From positions 1-25,698 of the forward strand of contig JAEYEL010000143.1 of the NCBI GenBank assembly GCA_023403475.1: 25,698 nt of DNA, in the 5' to 3' direction. Every line of letters starts with the position of its first letter. Positions within the stretch are counted from its first letter, which is position 1. Below, one piece after another: positions 23,510 through 25,698 of this stretch. The translations under genes and the position numbers were made by a program. This DNA comes from Actinomycetes bacterium (GTDB lineage Bacteria > Actinomycetota > Coriobacteriia > Coriobacteriales > Eggerthellaceae). Under the pieces are notes generated by a model. The model worked only from the letters and a program-made list of their open reading frames with translations, searched no databases and was not told the origin of the DNA.

Positions 23510-24601
23510 CTATCGCGATCCGTCGGTTGCCGCAGGGCACGCTGCCTCGCGTCCGCCCGCCTCGCCCGCCGCCGTTTCGGCAGGCTTTGAAACCATTGTA
23601 TCCAAGGAAGCTCTTCCGGTCACGGTTTGCTCGATTATTTCAGAAACCCGCTCGCGGGCCACGCGCGCCGTGGTGAGGATGCCGTTTTTCACCGCGAGTG
23701 CATTTGACGACCCATGTCCCACGATGCAGGCGCCCTTCACGCCGAGAAGCGGTGCGCCGCCAAAGGTGTCGGGGTTTACGCTTTGCGCAAGGTCTTTCAG
23801 GCCGCCGCGCACGGCAAGCGCCCCTAGCTTGGTGGCAAGCGAACTTTTGAAGATGCCCGAAAGCGCACGGAAAAGCGTCTTGGAGGTACCCTCGATGGTT
23901 TTCAGGCATACGTTGCCCGTGAAGCCGTCGGTTACGAAGATGTCGAAGTTGCCGGGAAGGATGTCGCCCCCTTCGCCGTTGCCGGCAAAGTTCGGCACCT
24001 GCTCTTTCATAAGGGCATGGGCCTCCTGCGCGAAAGAGGAGCCCTTCGTTTCCTCTTCGCCTATGTTGAGCAGCGCTGCGCGCGGGGCTTTCACGCCCAC
24101 GATCTTTTCCATGTAGATGGTGGCCATGAGGGCGAACTGCACCAGATACGCCGGCTTGCAGTCGGCGTTGGCTCCCACATCGGTAAGCAGCACGGGGCGC
24201 GCGGGAGACGGGATGACGGTAGCAAGCGCCGGGCGGGAAACGCCCTTCACGCGCCCTATGACGAGCGTGGCCGCAGCAAGGCAGGCGCCGGTGGACCCTG
24301 CCGAGAAAAACCCCTGCGCCGCGCCCTCCTTCACCGAGCGGCACCCCACCACGATAGACGAGTCCTTCTTCTTGCGCACGGCTTGCGCCGGATGCTCGCC
24401 CATGGAAATGACCTCTTCGGCAGGGCGCGCCACGCAGCGGGCGTGCTCGGCGCAAAACGGGTTCACCACCGCAGCAGGGCCGCACAGCATGATGGTCAGT
24501 TCGGGGTCGGCGGCAAGCGCCTGCGCGCAACCGTCGAGCACCACTTCGGGGGCGTTGTCGCCGCCCATGGCGTCAACGGCCACAACAAGCTTCTCAGACA
24601 T
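23510..24601 (-). CDS. plsX: Phosphate acyltransferase PlsX
   Basis: This 363-residue peripheral membrane enzyme makes acyl-phosphate from acyl-ACP, which feeds PlsY in phospholipid synthesis. It has the family N-terminus VVAVDAMGGDNAPEVVLDG and the blocks SMGEHPAQAVRKKKDSS, FFSAGSTGACLAAA, LTDVGANADCKP, VTDGFTGNVCLKT and LGVKGACIVGHGSSNA in order. The C-terminal 25 residues (Ala/Gly/Glu-rich) extend past the conserved end. I chose the ATG at 24601, with GAGG eight bases upstream; a GTG at 24625 would add eight residues. It lies between rpmF and rnc, and the fabD-fabG-acpP genes often found next to plsX are absent. Confidence 0.96.
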   Translation of the reverse strand: MSEKLVVAVDAMGGDNAPEVVLDGCAQALAADPELTIMLCGPAAVVNPFCAEHARCVARPAEEVISMGEHPAQAVRKKKDSSIVVGCRSVKEGAAQGFFSAGSTGACLAAATLVIGRVKGVSRPALATVIPSPARPVLLTDVGANADCKPAYLVQFALMATIYMEKIVGVKAPRAALLNIGEEETKGSSFAQEAHALMKEQVPNFAGNGEGGDILPGNFDIFVTDGFTGNVCLKTIEGTSKTLFRALSGIFKSSLATKLGALAVRGGLKDLAQSVNPDTFGGAPLLGVKGACIVGHGSSNALAVKNGILTTARVARERVSEIIEQTVTGRASLDTMVSKPAETAAGEAGGREAACPAATDGSR

Positions 24602-24628
24602 GTTTGGAACCTCACTTCCTTGCACGCT

Positions 24629-24676
24629 GAAAAGCCTCCCGGCGCGTCGCGCGTCGCGCGATGTGCGGGGAGGCTT
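24629..24676 (-). terminator. Terminator-like hairpin between rpmF and plsX
   Basis: On the minus strand AAGCCTCCC (24668-24676) pairs perfectly with GGGAGGCTT (24632-24640), followed by TTC. The 27-base loop is itself built of GCGCGTC repeats that can pair further. It lies about 35 bases after the rpmF stop and 28 before plsX, so it may separate ribosomal-protein from lipid-gene expression or only attenuate readthrough. Confidence 0.6.
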
Positions 24677-24710
24677 GTCAATGCGCAGCAGCAGTTAGCC
24701 TACGGAGTTG

Positions 24711-24890
24711 CTAATCCGTCTCGATGACCTCGCGGTTCTTGTAGAAACCGCAGTTCGGGCACACGCGATGGGGAAGCTTCACCTCGCCGCACTGCGGACA
24801 CACGGAACGCGCAGGAGCCGAGATCCTGTCGTGGCTGCTACGACGGGTATGGGTGCGGGCGCGACCCATTCTTTGCTTAGGTACTGCCAT
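24711..24890 (-). CDS. rpmF: 50S ribosomal protein L32
   Basis: A 59-residue reading frame starts MAVPKQRMGRARTHTRRSSH, the typical L32 N-terminus. It continues into a zinc ribbon with CPQC (C31, C34) and CPNC (C44, C47), then GFYKNREVIETD at the end. The four-cysteine form is the zinc-binding version, with no sign of the Cys-less zinc-independent paralogue in this window. The ATG is preceded by AAGGAGAT. It has its own promoter and lies upstream of plsX, the usual bacterial order. The DUF177/YceD gene that commonly precedes rpmF is not between it and the upstream regulator gene. Confidence 0.97.
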   Translation of the reverse strand: MAVPKQRMGRARTHTRRSSHDRISAPARSVCPQCGEVKLPHRVCPNCGFYKNREVIETD

Positions 24891-24911
24891 GATCTATCTC
24901 CTTCTTCACCA

Positions 24912-24987
24912 CGAGCGTAAAAGCGCTCGCTGCAAACCAGCTAAACACGCGAACTGATATGATACCAAAGCGGAAAGATTGCCGCAA
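24912..24987 (-). promoter_or_regulatory. rpmF promoter and leader hairpin
   Basis: On the minus strand TTGCGG (24982-24987) and TATCAT (24959-24964) are separated by the ideal 17 bp. In the leader a 6-bp perfect hairpin (CGAGCG and CGCTCG around a six-base loop, 24912-24929) lies just before the Shine-Dalgarno. The hairpin has no T tract, so it is not an intrinsic terminator; a translational or stability role is possible. Confidence 0.6.
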
Positions 24988-25005
24988 GATGCCATCTGCC
25001 TTGCG

Positions 25006-25680
25006 CTACGAACTCCACAAGTAGCCGACACCGCGCACCGTTTCCAGATGCTGAGCCAAGTCAGGCCCCAGCTTGGCGCGTACGCGCCGCACATGCACAT
25101 CGACCGTGCGCGAACCGCCGTAATAGTCGAAGCCCCACACGCGCCGCAAAAGCGCGTCGCGCGAGTACGTGCGCCCCGGATGCGTGACTAAAAAGGCCAG
25201 AAGCGCGTATTCCAAATAGGTGAGGTCGAGCGGCTCTCCGCCAACCTTCACCTGATAGGTGGCCAGGTTGATGGTCATGTTGTCAACCGAGATATAATCG
25301 GACGAAGAGCTTTCGTTGCCCGGCCACAGAAGCTGGCGTATGCGCGCGGCGCATTCGGCAGCGGTTGCCCCGTGCACCACGAAATCCGACTTCACCTGCA
25401 CCGGAAGACGGAATTCACCCAATTGGTCTTCGTTCACGATGACGAGCATGGCCGAAGACCCGTCGCTTGCCAAAAGCTGCTCTGCCTGCGCGACGCTTCC
25501 CATGTTGTCGCCACGCGCCTCGAAAACCACCAAATCGTAGTTCGGATGCTGGGAGAGCAGTTTCTTGAACTGCATGGAAGAGCCTGCGGCAACATCCACG
25601 TCCAAGCCTGAAAGCACTTGCTGGAACTTGTGCGCGTTGTCCAAACTGTCGGCTATGAAGATAACCGTTTTCCGCTGCAT
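25006..25680 (-). CDS. OmpR/PhoB-type regulator with a degenerate receiver domain
   Basis: This 224-residue protein has a receiver-like domain (1-117) and a winged-helix DNA-binding domain (about 125-224) with LTYLEYALLAFLVTHPGRTYSRDALL and RTVDVHVRRVRAKLG, as in OmpR/PhoB regulators. In the receiver the phospho-acceptor Asp is replaced by Glu (E54 in YDLVVFEARG), the N-terminal acidic pair is reduced to AD (10-11), and the conserved Lys near residue 100 is missing (VKSDFVVHG). It is therefore probably active without phosphorylation. No histidine kinase gene is seen next to it within the window. The ATG at 25680 has AAGGAGG five bases upstream; a GTG one codon earlier sits too close to the Shine-Dalgarno. 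Target genes are not evident. Confidence 0.85.
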   Translation of the reverse strand: MQRKTVIFIADSLDNAHKFQQVLSGLDVDVAAGSSMQFKKLLSQHPNYDLVVFEARGDNMGSVAQAEQLLASDGSSAMLVIVNEDQLGEFRLPVQVKSDFVVHGATAAECAARIRQLLWPGNESSSSDYISVDNMTINLATYQVKVGGEPLDLTYLEYALLAFLVTHPGRTYSRDALLRRVWGFDYYGGSRTVDVHVRRVRAKLGPDLAQHLETVRGVGYLWSS

Positions 25681-25698
25681 CACACCCTCCTTCCGACA

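Overview
The window is dense, GC-rich bacterial chromosome with short intergenic gaps (none over about 275 bases) and clear Shine-Dalgarno sites. Almost everything reads on the minus strand; only murJ and an ATP-grasp ligase read on the plus strand. The genes are those of a Gram-positive, high-GC organism: an LCP-family protein with a LytR C-terminal domain, MurJ, no outer-membrane genes, and an Ala/Pro-rich S2 tail. I infer a member of the Coriobacteriia, probably Eggerthellaceae. That is an inference from gene style and order, not from a marker gene comparison.

Region 1 (1-6842) is cell-wall centred. After the start of a cut-off gene (perhaps NAD kinase) come an alanine-racemase-like PLP protein, the divergent lipid II flippase gene murJ, an ATP-grasp ligase closely resembling D-aspartate ligase, a secreted coiled-coil M23 peptidase and an aspartate racemase. 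The racemase could make D-Asp, the ligase could attach it to the peptidoglycan stem peptide, MurJ could flip the branched precursor, and the M23 enzyme could cut the mature wall. The PLP protein keeps the PLP lysine but lacks the usual catalytic tyrosine.

Region 2 (7102-11625) holds methionine aminopeptidase, a cysteine-rich 'CWE' small protein, a NifU-type Fe-S scaffold, a degenerate LCP-family protein and murA. Region 3 (11878-13685) is the rpsB-tsf operon, with a recognisable promoter, a terminator-like hairpin just before tsf and an intrinsic terminator after it. Region 4 (13917-15550) is a two-gene ABC-2 exporter.

Region 5 (15691-24890) carries the protein-targeting, chromosome and lipid genes: ffh, a small AT-richer lipoprotein insert, then ftsY, smc, rnc, plsX and rpmF. 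From rpmF to ftsY they run in one direction with gaps of 3-12 bases, apart from a terminator-like hairpin between rpmF and plsX. Upstream of rpmF is an OmpR-type regulator whose receiver domain has lost its phospho-acceptor aspartate (25006-25680).

The strongest leads are the putative D-Asp cross-bridge cluster and three proteins missing key catalytic or phosphorylation residues (the racemase-like protein, the LCP protein and the response regulator). Several intergenic gaps are also built from short tandem duplications. I see no CRISPR array, IS element, phage gene, tRNA or rRNA.
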